Below are positions 10,145 through 20,743 of a stretch of 64,000 bases of DNA, piece after piece. The stretch is from Lantana camara (Eukaryota > Streptophyta > Magnoliopsida > Lamiales > Verbenaceae), in NCBI GenBank assembly GCA_037501455.1, contig CM074855.1, positions 59,403,001 to 59,467,000 of the forward strand, in the 5' to 3' direction. The notes beneath the pieces were generated by a model. It did no database searches. It worked only from the letters and a program-made list of their open reading frames with translations, and was not told the DNA's origin. Made by a program: the position numbers and the translations under genes. Numbering within the stretch: position 1 is the first letter of the stretch; every line of letters begins with the position of its first letter.

Positions 10145-12858
10145 TGTAACACCTCAAGCGAGAGGCGCCACATCCCCCGCACTAGAGTCCGACACGTGTA
10201 ACGAAATAGAGAATCCGTACACGCATCAAACAATAGCGAACGGGAGACAAACAAACTCACTCTCTAGCTAGGCGGCCTAAACCCTCAATCAGAGTGCAAA
10301 GAAGAATAGCGGAAGCGATAAACAACACCTAATCAAAGCCCAAGATCACATACATATATATCACAAAGTTAGGAGTTCACAAGATCAACCACAATTACAC
10401 AATGCCCAACCCGGGCCAAAAATAATCCAAGTCTCAAAGTATTCTTCTCCAAATTCATAATACATAATTCTGTAATTCAAAAATACTAGGAAATAAATCA
10501 CTACAATGCAAATGTAGACTCGAGCTAAGACACAAGTAAGACCCAAAAGACAAACTTGCCGCCTAGCTCAACTCCAACGAAATCTGCAACTCAAAGAAGG
10601 GAAAAGAAAAGAAACAACAACAGGGGTTAGTCCTAATGACTAGTGAGGGGGCTACGTACGCACCCAATAATACGTATAGAGCAAATCATTTAACGAAAGT
10701 TATAAAAAGATCCATGAGCCGGGGATGGTTTTTGCAAGCTAAATCATTTCCAGTGATAATAAATATATAGAAAAATGGGGTTAAAGGCCAAAGGCCAAAA
10801 CAACCAATTTTAAGTATTTAAGAATCCATTCCCGTTTCATAGATCATATAATTTCACACAACTCGACGAGTACGAGTTAATCCTCCAACTTCCATAAACA
10901 AAGACAAATTCATAGCAAAATCATAAACCATCTTCTCCGGGTGATAGAAGGGTTGACGGCCCTAACTATCGATCAAAGTCTCACGAATCAAGGTTTAATT
11001 ACTTCCTTGAACCTTCGGCGATTACTTCCGCCGGCTCAAGAGAAACACCCTTCCTCAACCTCCTAAGGTTAGGCGAGACTCTCAAATTAGAATGTTGATG
11101 GAAGAGCCCGGTGACCCCTCGGCCGTCCTGAGATACCATACCACTCTCCGGGCCCAGAACATAGTTCAAAATCATATTTTCCAACAAAGCTTATCTTTCA
11201 AAGCCAAATTCCCGCATACACACTCACACGAATCAAAGGTTTCCAAATCAAAGGCAAAATATTTTATATACATATACCAATCATTTTCAAAGTCTTATAA
11301 CAAATGGAACAAGTCCTCAAAGTACATATCATACAAATATTTAACGTATAATATACATAACTCGCATGCGGGATTCAAAGCAATTAGGGGTTTAGGTCAT
11401 AATATCTAAAAGAACAAAACCTCACCTTCCGGACGTGTAGTGGTGACAAAAGGAAATGAAACGGACGCCTAAAGATCAACCTCGTCGTCAACCGGAGGGT
11501 CAACTGGACAAAATAAACAACAAGGGATCCACTTAGACTCAATATGAACCAAATATACGCTCGGCAAATACATATGTATGTTTATGATGCAAATGAAATG
11601 AAATGAATTCAAACTTAGGTCATATGAGAGCATACATTGCATATAAGATCATATATCACAAACGAAATCATAAAACGAGCCAAGAATTCATAACATAAAG
11701 CTTGACACATAATATAACATGTTAGAAGAGCAAGGGAAAACAAACTAGGGTTGGGAAAGCGAAAAGAAAGCGAGACGAAACAAGAAAACCAAAGTTTGGG
11801 CCAAAGGGAGCCACTGACCTAAATCCACCCCGGTGGATTTCTTTCAAAGAGAAAATCCACCCCCATGGATTTTTGGGTCAGAAACTCCCAGGAGTGTCTG
11901 CCTCAAATCCACCCCGGTGGATTTTTTTCAAAAGGAAAATCCACCCCCATGGATTTGAGGCAGAAGCTAAAAAACTTGAATTTTCAGCCCCAAAAGTCAC
12001 CAAAACTCAAAGCCAACCAAACCAACATCAAGTTAACACATAAAGGAGGATTAAAATAGCACAAATTCATGCAATCCAAGCCATAAAAACGCAGCCACAA
12101 TGATCAAAACAAAGCTGGCAGAAATCTGGAGCAGAATGAGCAAAAGTAGCCGCAGCAAAAACACCAAGTTAGGAGTTGAATTAAGAGCTAAAAGCTTGCA
12201 AAAACATAGGAAACATATCAAGCTATCCAAATACTACATAACCAAGTCACAAGGCACGAAATGGAATGGAAAGAACCAACCAAAAAGCTCAAAAATCCTG
12301 ACAGCAACAAAGAAAGAAAGGAGCAGATTTTAAAATCATGTTTTAAACTCCAAACTCAACTCAAATCCAAAAGGTTTCTAAAGACAAATCCTTCCCAACT
12401 CACATACCAAGTCTTATGCATCAAAAAGGAAGAGAAATAAGCTCAAATACTCAGTTTATAGCACCTAAAACAGCCACAAACATCAATCATGTCAAAAGAG
12501 CAAAAATCCATTCTAAGTCCCTATTCATACAACCTCCCAAACCCTTACAAAATCTGAAGCAAAACAAGATTAAAATGGATTAAAACATGCAAAGAAGGGT
12601 GGAGAATACAAAAATATACTTACCTTTAAGAAATGATGAAGAAAGGAGTTGATTTGAGCTCAAAATCAACAAAAGGGAACAAGGGTTTTCTTCCTTCTCT
12701 TTCCTTCTTCTCTTGCTGCTGAAAAACGTTAATGGGGGGGTTTGGTTTCGGTTTTCAGAGGTTAAGGGGGAGAGGAGAGCTTAACTCATGGATACAAAAT
12801 CAAGGTTAAGGTTGAGTTGAGTTAAGAGGGCCCCACAAAGCTAGGTTAGGTCAAACAG
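10145..12858 (-). repeat. Solo LTR C, main part (minus strand)
   Basis: It begins TGTAACACC on the plus strand, which is the 3' end of a minus-strand LTR. It resembles LTRs G and H in its leader (about 12,600-12,850) and has AAAG|GTAAGT at 12,617-12,626 (minus strand). The TAGTC-ATTAG-GACTA hairpin is at 10,628-10,642 and a palindrome cluster at 11,821-11,957. Its first roughly 200 bp reappear at 23,655-23,854 on the far side of element D. About 0.5 kb expected between the two parts is missing, including the start block. No internal region or second LTR is present, so it is a solo LTR. Confidence 0.8.
11821..11957. repeat. Palindrome cluster, AAATCCACCCCGGTGGATTT type
   Basis: Four copies occur: AAATCCACCCCGGTGGATTT at 11,821 and 11,905, and a variant AAATCCACCCCCATGGATTT at 11,854 and 11,938. 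They form two near-identical pairs separated by TTTCAAA(G/A)(A/G)GA-like spacers. Confidence 0.8.
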
Positions 12859-14040
12859 CTGCACCAAACAGCTGAAAACCAAACGGGTTCAGTCCAAAAG
12901 CGACTGGTGGGTATAAAACATTGGCGTAAATATAATATATAACTGAATTTAAACAATCACATGCAGATTATAATCCCAAGCGAGGTTTTAGAAACGGTTC
13001 ACAAGTAGGAAAAATAGAGGAATCATCGGAAGGGATTATAATGATCAATTTTACAATAGGTCATTAGTGGCCCGGCGAGTGGGCGTGCATCAACTCCAAC
13101 CAACACCATGTGTGATTCAACAATCATTCATTCCTTAAGTCTTTCATGCATATCGTTCTTTTGTGCACAATCAATCGATTCTATTCAATCGGTCATATAC
13201 ACCTTCTTCCTCCGGGTTGGTGGACGGGCTTGCAAGAGCCGGCCACCCAATCATTGGCCAAAAGGGGTTACATGACTCCCCAGATGGCACTCAGCTCTCT
13301 TTCCCCGCCAATCTCCTGACGAGGTCCGGTACCGCCGTTCATTAGTGGGAACTAGTGTGAGGGATCACCATCAACCCATGCTTCCTCGGATAGCCACTCA
13401 CACCAAGAACCCCGGGCCCCAATCATGGCAATCAATCAATCAATACTCGCCAAAACATTTGGTAGGGTTCAAGAAATAAGGGCTTTACGTTTGCAATCAT
13501 TTACTAGATAAAAGACTCAATATATATATATATATCGTATCACTTTGGCTTAAAGCTTTTCACATAGGGAGATATATCGGGTCGTTTTATCTAAGTAGAA
13601 GAGAAACCCACCTTAGAATGACAAAAGAAGATACGAAAGCCTCAAGGATTGGCCTCGTCTCCCACGGGGTCAAAATCTGTGCAAGAAAGGTAAAGTGAGA
13701 CTCAAAATGACCAATTAAGACGCTCGACAATGAAATGATCATGATATGAATGCATAAAAGATCATGTTATATCATAAAAATGTTCATGTGCACTATTAAG
13801 GAATTTAGAACATATAATCAAACCACTCGTTCATATATTTCATTCAAATTCATAAATTCATAACATTCATAATGCATATCAATTAATCTAAAATTCCATT
13901 TAATAATCATAACACGTAATATATTGCATTTATAATTAGAAAATAAACAAGTAAATACATTCAATTAAATTTAGGAAATTAAATAAAAGATGAAATAAAT
14001 AACAATTAAATTCTAAACTTTAAACAAATTAAACCATAAT

Positions 14041-14126
14041 TAATATATATATATATATATATATACCATTATTTAAACTTAATATTAATATATATATATA
14101 GATATATATATATATATATATATATG
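14041..14126. repeat. AT microsatellites in D 3' LTR
   Basis: Two (AT)n runs are separated by TTAAACTTAATATT. They lie in the segment missing from the 5' LTR. Confidence 0.9.
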
Positions 14127-14350
14127 TAATGCACGTATTGCATGTGTATCATGCATGCATAAAAAAAATGGAAATCTACAATTAATTCATGCATGCACTC
14201 TAACACTTAAATCATATTTCATGCATGAAAATGCCATGCATATACATATATATATATACGTTCACAATTCATGCATGCAAGTAAAAAAAGGAAACAAAGA
14301 TACAGTTTAAACATTACACAGCAACTCGAACTAGAATTTTCAGAAAACTG

Positions 14351-14481
14351 GGGTCGCGGCCGTGACCCATTTTCTTCATGAAATGGTAGCGGCCGCTACC
14401 CTTAATTTCCAACATTTTCTCCAATTTTCAGAATACGAGGGCAGAGTACTGTTCAGACGCGGGCGCGACCTGCGCGACAGC
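14351..14481. repeat. Palindrome cluster, GCGGCCGC type
   Basis: GGGTCGCGGCCGTGACCC (14,351-14,368) and GGTAGCGGCCGCTACC (14,385-14,400) are near-perfect palindromes. A weaker GC-rich element (CGCGGGCGCGACC) follows at about 14,458. The cluster is at the standard LTR position and is deleted from the 5' LTR of the same element. Confidence 0.75.
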
Positions 14482-15354
14482 AACAAAAAACGTAGCAGCC
14501 ATGGCGAAACAGAGCAGACCCAAAACCAATTTTCTCCCAACAAGATCAGTTAAATAAGGACATGAAATAGACAATAAAACTCAACAAAATCAAGCCTCAA
14601 CCACTTCTCAAATGCAGCAACAAAACTGACACAGGTAGCTTAACCGAAAACAGAGCAACACAACAACCTTCAATATCTCATTAATGATAGCTCATGAATG
14701 CTTCAACTACCAGCTAAAACATTACCATAAATGCCAAGAAGAGATCAAGACAATCATTTTCATGCTTGGAATCATCCAAAAAGCTCAAGGATTGAAAGAG
14801 ATCAACCAAACTCAAACCTAAATCTATATATATCCATTTCTGCCCAAAAGCTCACGAAATCATGCTCAAATTTAGGGATGAATGAATGAAATGACTCATA
14901 ATGGATGTACATAACATAACCAAGCTTACCTTGTGGATTAATGGAGGTTTGGAAGAGATTTGAGCTTGAATCTCAAGAGGTTTGCTTGAGCTACGGGATT
15001 TCTGGAAAACAGAGGAAAGAGGGCTGAATTTCTCTAAGTGAGAGAGAGTATTTCGGTTGGGGAGGATAATGATCAGCTAGATGGTTGAGTTAGGGTCCCA
15101 TAGGTTCAAACCATGGTTAATTTGGTCAAGTATGGTAAGAGATATGACTATTTTGGTGAAATGTGGCAGTTTTGGCGCCGTGTGGGTTTTTTGGTTGGAT
15201 TTCGGAGGTTGAAATGATTCGGGAAAAATATAAGGCTAAGTTTACTAAACTCGAATTTTCGTTACGAGTTCAGCGAAGTTGACGAAACTCGAATCCGAGT
15301 TTCCTAGCTCAAGATATTAAATACGGAACTAAGGGTACGCTAAGTGCTCGTTAG

Positions 15355-15380
15355 CCCCCCCCCCCCCCCCCCCTCCCCCC
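15355..15380 (+). repeat. Poly-C tract (poly-G on LTR sense strand)
   Basis: Twenty-six bases are all C except one T. It lies at the point where related LTRs read GGGGGCTAACGAGC on the sense strand, so a G5 run has expanded. The matching tract in the other LTR is at 23,050-23,081. Confidence 0.95.
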
Positions 15381-15959
15381 ACTTGGATTCCAAAATCAAA
15401 TTAAATTCGTTAACATGTCAAATGAATTCGAAAACATAAACCGAGAATATAAGCATGTTCATAACAAACATATTTATGACATATTACAATTGCACGACGA
15501 TTCGATATCAATTCATATAAGAACGATGCACAAAATGAACAATCAAGCACATATTAAGGCAATGCTTGTACATTTCATTCCAGATCCATGCATAATTAAA
15601 ATTTTAAATAAATAAATCAAATTAGAATATAAACATATATTAAAGTCTCGAAATTAATTAAATAAATTAGTTAATATAGTTAAGCATGATTAATTAGCGT
15701 AATACTTAATTAACATTAATTATTAAATTAATCAATAATTAACGAAATATAAATACATATATATATTTTATATATATATATATATATATTTCAAATACAA
15801 ATTATTTTAAAATAATATTGAATTAATATAAATTATAATAAAATAAAATAATAACAATTTATAATAAAATTAAATATAAAACACGTAAAGACAATTATTT
15901 TGCGCAAATTTGTAAACACATACGTCATACCTTTACATCTGAAAAGTCGGGGTATCACA

Positions 15960-15975
15960 ACCTCTCCCCCTTAAA
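15960..15975 (-). other. Polypurine tract, element D
   Basis: The minus strand reads CTTTTAAGGGGGAGAGGT directly before the 3' LTR. It is nearly identical to that of element A. Confidence 0.85.
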
Positions 15976-15992
15976 AGAATCCGTCCTCGGAT

Positions 15993-17093
15993 TCACTGAT
16001 TGCCCGGACATAATTCGGGATGAAACTTTCCCATTTTATCCTCCGTCTCCCACGTAGCCTCTTCTGTCTTATCACTTCTCCATAACACTTTAACTAGTGG
16101 GATTTGTCGGTTTCTTAATTCTTGAAATTTCCGATCCAAAACCTTAACCGGTTTCTGAACGAAGGTGAGATTAGGCTCAATTTCTACCTCTTCCTCGGGT
16201 AGGATTTCGGACTCATCCGGATAATACTTGCGAAGCTGGGAGACATGAAATACGTTGTGGATTCCCGTCAAACTCGGAGGTAGGTTCAAGCGATAAGCAG
16301 TATCTCCAATTTTCTCTAGAATCTCATACGGACCCAGATAACGAGGATTCAACTTACCTCCTTTTCCAATCCTCGAAAATCCTTTTCGAGGCGAAGCTTT
16401 CAAGAACACCCTATCACCAACTTCGAACTGAAGATCCTTTCTCCGTCGATCCGCATAGCTTTTCTGTCTATCTTGAGCGGCTTTCATTCTTTGTTGAATT
16501 ATTTGAACCTTATCAATTGCAGCTTGCACGGCTTTAGAAGGCTTCTCCTTCAGTTCTCCTCGTTTCACTCCCTCTTGTTTCGTCCAATTCCACTCTTCAA
16601 GGTTGAAAAATAAGGGGGATCTACACTTTCGTCCGTAAAGGGCTTCATAAGGCGCCATTCCTATCGAAGCCTGAAAATTGTTATTATAGGCGAACTCAAT
16701 CAACGATAACTGCTTATTCCACGAGCTCGAGAAATCCAATGCACAAGCCCTCAGCATATCCTCCAAATATTTGATTAATCTTTCCGACTGGCCATCTGAC
16801 TGAGGATGGAAAGCTGTGTTGAATTGGAGCCTTGTTCCCAGATTTCTTTGTAATTCTTGCCAAAACCTAGAAGTGAACCTCGGATCCCGATCTGATACAA
16901 TACTGGTAGGCACACCATGAAGTCGAACAATTTCATCAACATACTTCTTGGCTAACTTAGGTACCTTATCCGACATCCGAACAACCAGAAAATGTGCCGA
17001 TTTTGTTAGTCTATCCACGATCACCCAAATCCCATCAAGACCACCCTTCACTCTAGGAAGACCCGAAACGAAATCCATCGCCACCTGTTGTCA
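15993..17093 (-). pseudogene. Element D integrase core and chromodomain-like C-terminus
   Basis: This is the last part of the gag-pol frame. The integrase catalytic core shows the D,D,E set in context: MDFVSGLPR, SDRDPRFTS and SERLIKYLEDML, with the HPQSDGQ motif between the last two. The GPYEIL and HNVFHVSQLRKY motifs of the integrase C-terminus follow, then a tail with ATWETEDKM typical of the chromodomain that targets chromoviruses to chromatin. It is separated from upstream pol by a TGA at 17,091-17,093 where relatives have Trp. The reading frame is otherwise unbroken, so decay is recent. Confidence 0.93.
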
Positions 17094-18461
17094 TTTCCAT
17101 TCTGGGATAGGTAGCGGTTGAAGTAGCCCCGATGGCTTCTGATGCTCGGCTTTAACGGTTTGACAAGTCAGACAATGTCTCCCAAAATTAGTCACATCCC
17201 TTTTAAGTCTATTCCACCAATAGAACTGCTTCAAATCCTTGTACATCTTATTACCTTCGGGATGTATCGAATACCCTGATCTGTGAGCTTCTTCCAAAAT
17301 AATCCTCTTCAATTCATCCGGAACCACAATCCTGTTCTTAAACCTTAAGAGTCCCGTGTCATCGAACCCAAATGGACATTCGGGATCATCTCTAGCTTTC
17401 TGAGCTAATTTCTGAACTTCGGGATCTCTTCTCTGAGTTTCAAATAATCTTGGTTGAAGATCCGGTTGTACTGTAATATTCCGAATACTTGCTCTTAACT
17501 TGAAAGACTCGGATTCATATCCGACTTCCACTTTCACACTAGACACACTAGCCTTCCTGCTAAGTGCATCCGCGACCACATTAGCTTTTCCGGGATGGTA
17601 TCGGATTGTGCACTCGTAATCCGCTAAAGTCTCCATCCATCGCCTTTGTCTCTTATTTAACTCCTTCTGAGAAAACAAGTATTGAAGACTTTTGTGGTCA
17701 GAAAAGATCTCGAAAGGAATTCCATATAAGTAGTGTCTCCACTTCCCCAAAGCAAAGATCACTGCCGCTAGCTCGAGATCGTGAGCGGGATAATTCTGTT
17801 CATGATCCTTCAGTTTCCTCAAGGCGTAGGCTATCACCCTACCCTTCTGCATCAAAACACATCCCTGTCCCTCTTTCGAGGCATCCGTATAAACCATGTA
17901 TCCTTCAGTTCCTTCAGGGAGTGCTAATATCGGTGCAGTAGTCAACTTCTCCTTTAAGAGTTGGAAACCTGCCTCACATGCCTCATCCCAAGCAAACTTG
18001 ACTTCCTTCTTTGTCAAACGAGTCAAAGGAGCTGCAATCTTATAGAAGTCCTTAACAAATCTCCGATAATACCCAGCCAAACCCAAGAAACTTCTGATCT
18101 CGGAAGCATTTTTCGGACTCTGCCACTGAATAACTGTCTCGATCTTTGAAGGATCTATCTCCAAACCCTTACTTGAGACGATATAACCCAGAAAAGCAAC
18201 CCGATCGATCCAGAACTCGCATTTACTAAACTTCGCATACAACCGGTGCTCTCTCAATATCTCCAATACCAATTCGAGATGCCTAGCATGATCTTCCGGA
18301 GTCTTGGAATACACGAGAATGTCATCAATGAAGATTACGATGAATTTATCCAAATACGGCCGAAAAATCCGATGCATCATATCCATAAATGCTGCAGGGG
18401 CATTTGTCAAACCAAAGGGCATCACTATAAACTCATAATGCCCATACCGGGTATTAAATCA
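17091..18461 (-). pseudogene. Element D RT palm, RNase H and integrase zinc domain
   Basis: The segment opens with the RT motif [17 protein letters not shown], then the catalytic [10 protein letters not shown] (the plant Ty3 form of YxDD). RNase H follows with acidic residues in [21 protein letters not shown] and VADALSRK. The integrase HHCC finger is visible ([11 protein letters not shown] ... CLTCQ). It ends at the TGA (17,091-17,093) after PIPEWK. It begins just after an in-frame TGA at 18,459-18,461, where element F has Gly. Together with flanking segments it forms one frame. Confidence 0.93.
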
Positions 18462-18851
18462 TGTCTTAGGTATATCCTCTTCCCGGATTTTCAATTGGTA
18501 GTAGCCTTGCCTTAAATCCAATTTCGAATAAACCCCTGAACCTCGCAACATATCAAATAAATCCTCAATGTGGGGCAACGGGTACTTATTCTTGATAGTC
18601 ATCCGATTAAGCTCCCGGTAATCTATACACATTCTCAATGATCCATCCTTCTTCTTGACAAAGAGAACCGGACCACCCCACGGAGATGAACTCGGTCGAA
18701 TATATCCAATCTTGAGTAACTCTTCGAGTTGAATCTTCAACTCCTTCAACTCTGCCGGAGCCATTCTATACGGCGTCTTAGAATAAGGTTCTGATCCCGG
18801 ATATAAATCAATGACAAATTCGATCTCCCGATCCGGTGGTAAAGAACCTCA
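18459..18851 (-). pseudogene. Element D RT N-terminal part
   Basis: It contains the typical lead-in [17 protein letters not shown], the [14 protein letters not shown] segment, the GYIRPS and [22 protein letters not shown] fingers motifs, and [12 protein letters not shown] with the first catalytic Asp. It is bounded by in-frame TGA codons at 18,849-18,851 and 18,459-18,461 and lies in the same frame as the rest of gag-pol. Confidence 0.92.
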
Positions 18852-19592
18852 ATTTTCTGCAAATACGTCGGGATATGCCTTTACCACGTCCGTATCCTCA
18901 AAACTTAATTGATCCTTTGGTTTGTTAAGGAGATAGGCAATAAATCCCGTGGCTCCATCTTTCACTAACTTGCGAGCTTCCATAAACGATAAGAGAGGTA
19001 CATTCTTCGACCCCACTTCTCCAATCAACTCTGCTCCCAATTTTATCTTCTTTTTAAAACAATCAACCTCGGCCCGGTGCCGATATAACCAATCCATCCC
19101 GAAGATTACCCCATACTTCTTCATAGGCATAACAATGAAATCTGCCGGATAATCCTTCCCCTCTATCAAAACTGAACAACCTCTAACAACCCGGTCTGTC
19201 TGCAAACTACCTCCAAGAGGCGAACTCACATAATAACAAGAATTTGAGCAAATAACAGGTAAGCACAGAGAAGCACATAGATCAGAAGATATAAAAGTAT
19301 GCGTGGCACCCGGATCAAATAATACGTGAATGCTCGTGTTATGAATGCAAACGGTACCTTCCACCACAGCATTCGGATCAGCTTCCACATTTTGTTCCTC
19401 GCCCTCAAGGGCATAAGCACGGGCCTGGATCATTGGTCTTTGTACCCCAGCTTGAAACCCCGGTCTCTTGTCAGGACATGCGAAAGCCATATGATCTCCC
19501 TTCCCACAAATCAAACACAACTTCAATCTTATTCTGTAATTGGTATAAGAGTGGGTCGGTCCTACACAATGAGTACACGGAGGTACATCTCA
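18849..19592 (-). pseudogene. Element D nucleocapsid zinc knuckle and aspartic protease
   Basis: A CCHC knuckle (CLICGKGDHMAFAC) begins about 30 codons after a TGA at 19,590-19,592. The protease follows with LFDPGATHTFIS as active-site loop, then VIFGMDWL, the hydrophobic strand near its C-terminus. The loop reads D-P-G where the retroviral consensus is D-(S/T)-G. Element F shares this, so it predates the element. It ends at the TGA at 18,849. Confidence 0.88.
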
Positions 19593-20528
19593 TCGATCTC
19601 TCGTGGGAGCTGGTAATGCCTGAGGTGCTCGAGCAGCCTGAGGAGTATGTTGACCTCCAGTTCGTTGCTTCTTGAAATATTCTTTCTGAGGAGGAGCTGC
19701 CGAAGTCATAGGCCTTTTCCCCGGATTGAATCTCATGCTCGATCCCGAAGCTGAACCTCTACCTTGTCCCATTGGTGCTTTGAAGATTGGATCCCTCTTT
19801 TTATACTCCTCTTCTTGCCCTAAGGCCCTTTGCACCGTATCTGAGAAAGATATAAAATTATGGCCCGCTTGACCGTGTCTCAAATCCTGCCTCAACCCAG
19901 CAATAAACTTCTTCGCCTTCCTTTTCTCATCCCGGGTAATATGTGAAGCATACTTCCCAAGTCGGTTAAAAACTGCAAGGTACTGAGCCACAGAACGATT
20001 TCCTTGCTTCAGATCCATAAATTCTTGCTCTTTTCTCTCCCGGACAACCTCGGGTACAAAGCACTCCCGAAATTCCCGTTTAAATACATCCCATGTAATC
20101 TCCTCTTCATCAGCCTCCAACTTTTCCTTTGTTCTCTCCCACCAATCAAACGCCTCTCCGTCCAATTGGAATATAGCAAACTGAGCCCTTTCTTGGGTAG
20201 TGAACTGCCGAACCCCATAAATCCTTTCCAATCGAGTCAACCACCCCTCTGAAACCGCATCATCAATAGAACCAGAAAACCTAGGGGGATTGTAACTCAA
20301 AAACACCCCATGAGGGTCCCTATGATTGTTGTTTGGTGGAGCCGGTTGCTCAACGGGTTGTGGTGGTGGAGCTTGAGCTCTCCTATGCTCAACATAATTG
20401 GAAACGGCTTCCATAAAGTTTCCCATGTCCATCGGCGGCGGCTGTGATTGTTGTTCTGGTGGTATAGGAGAACGATCACGATGTCCTTGTCGTCCCGGTG
20501 ATCTCTCATGATGTCTACGCGGAGGCAT
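19590..20528 (-). pseudogene. Element D gag (capsid)
   Basis: I chose the ATG at 20,528 (MPPRRHH...), 3 codons inside a longer open frame that begins with TTG. A basic, Pro/Gln-rich N-terminus is followed by the retrotransposon gag domain (about residues 80-230) with PPRFSGS, EAFDWWERTK, WDVFKREFRE, FMDLKQGNRSVAQY and FIAGLRQDLR. These proteins form the virus-like particle. The frame stops at a TGA (19,590-19,592) before the zinc knuckle but continues in phase beyond it. About 312 codons remain. Confidence 0.92.
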
Positions 20529-20743
20529 CCTGATCAAGAAACACTGAAATGCATGCTTCTCTTAGTCCATGCATGAAAATGCAATTAATTCACTCAAACT
20601 TCAACAATTAGAGCACAGAAGCACTGAAAGGATGCATATGCAATCACATTGTCAAGTAGTCCCTAAAGCCGAACGACTTAAACTGACTCACCCGACACTA
20701 GAGCCCGGGTTTTGTAACCCTAAGCTCTGATACCACTTAAGGA
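20529..20743 (-). other. Element D 5' leader
   Basis: This is untranslated leader between LTR and gag. It contains a splice-acceptor-like TGCATTTCAG ending at about 20,544 and a second AG directly before the gag ATG (GATCAG|GATG). Confidence 0.6.
20724..20735 (-). other. Primer binding site, element D
   Basis: The minus strand reads TGGTATCAGAGC, 8 nt after the 5' LTR end, complementary to initiator Met-tRNA. Confidence 0.9.

Larger units (their letters stand above)
12859..15959 (-). repeat. Element D, 3' LTR (3' end truncated)
   Basis: It aligns with 21,142-23,654 except for a 0.58-kb stretch (about 14,033-14,610) absent from the 5' LTR. On the minus strand it starts TGTGATACCCC next to the polypurine tract. 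It holds a start block (about 15,270-15,355), splice donor CACAAG|GTAAGC (14,934-14,944), palindromes (14,351-14,481) and a hairpin with one mismatch at 12,890-12,906. The expected last 398 bp are replaced by LTR C sequence at about 12,859. Confidence 0.9.

Noticed and set aside
17606..17941. 111-codon plus-strand open frame
   Set aside because: It is antisense to the RNase H region of element D and shows no protein features of its own.
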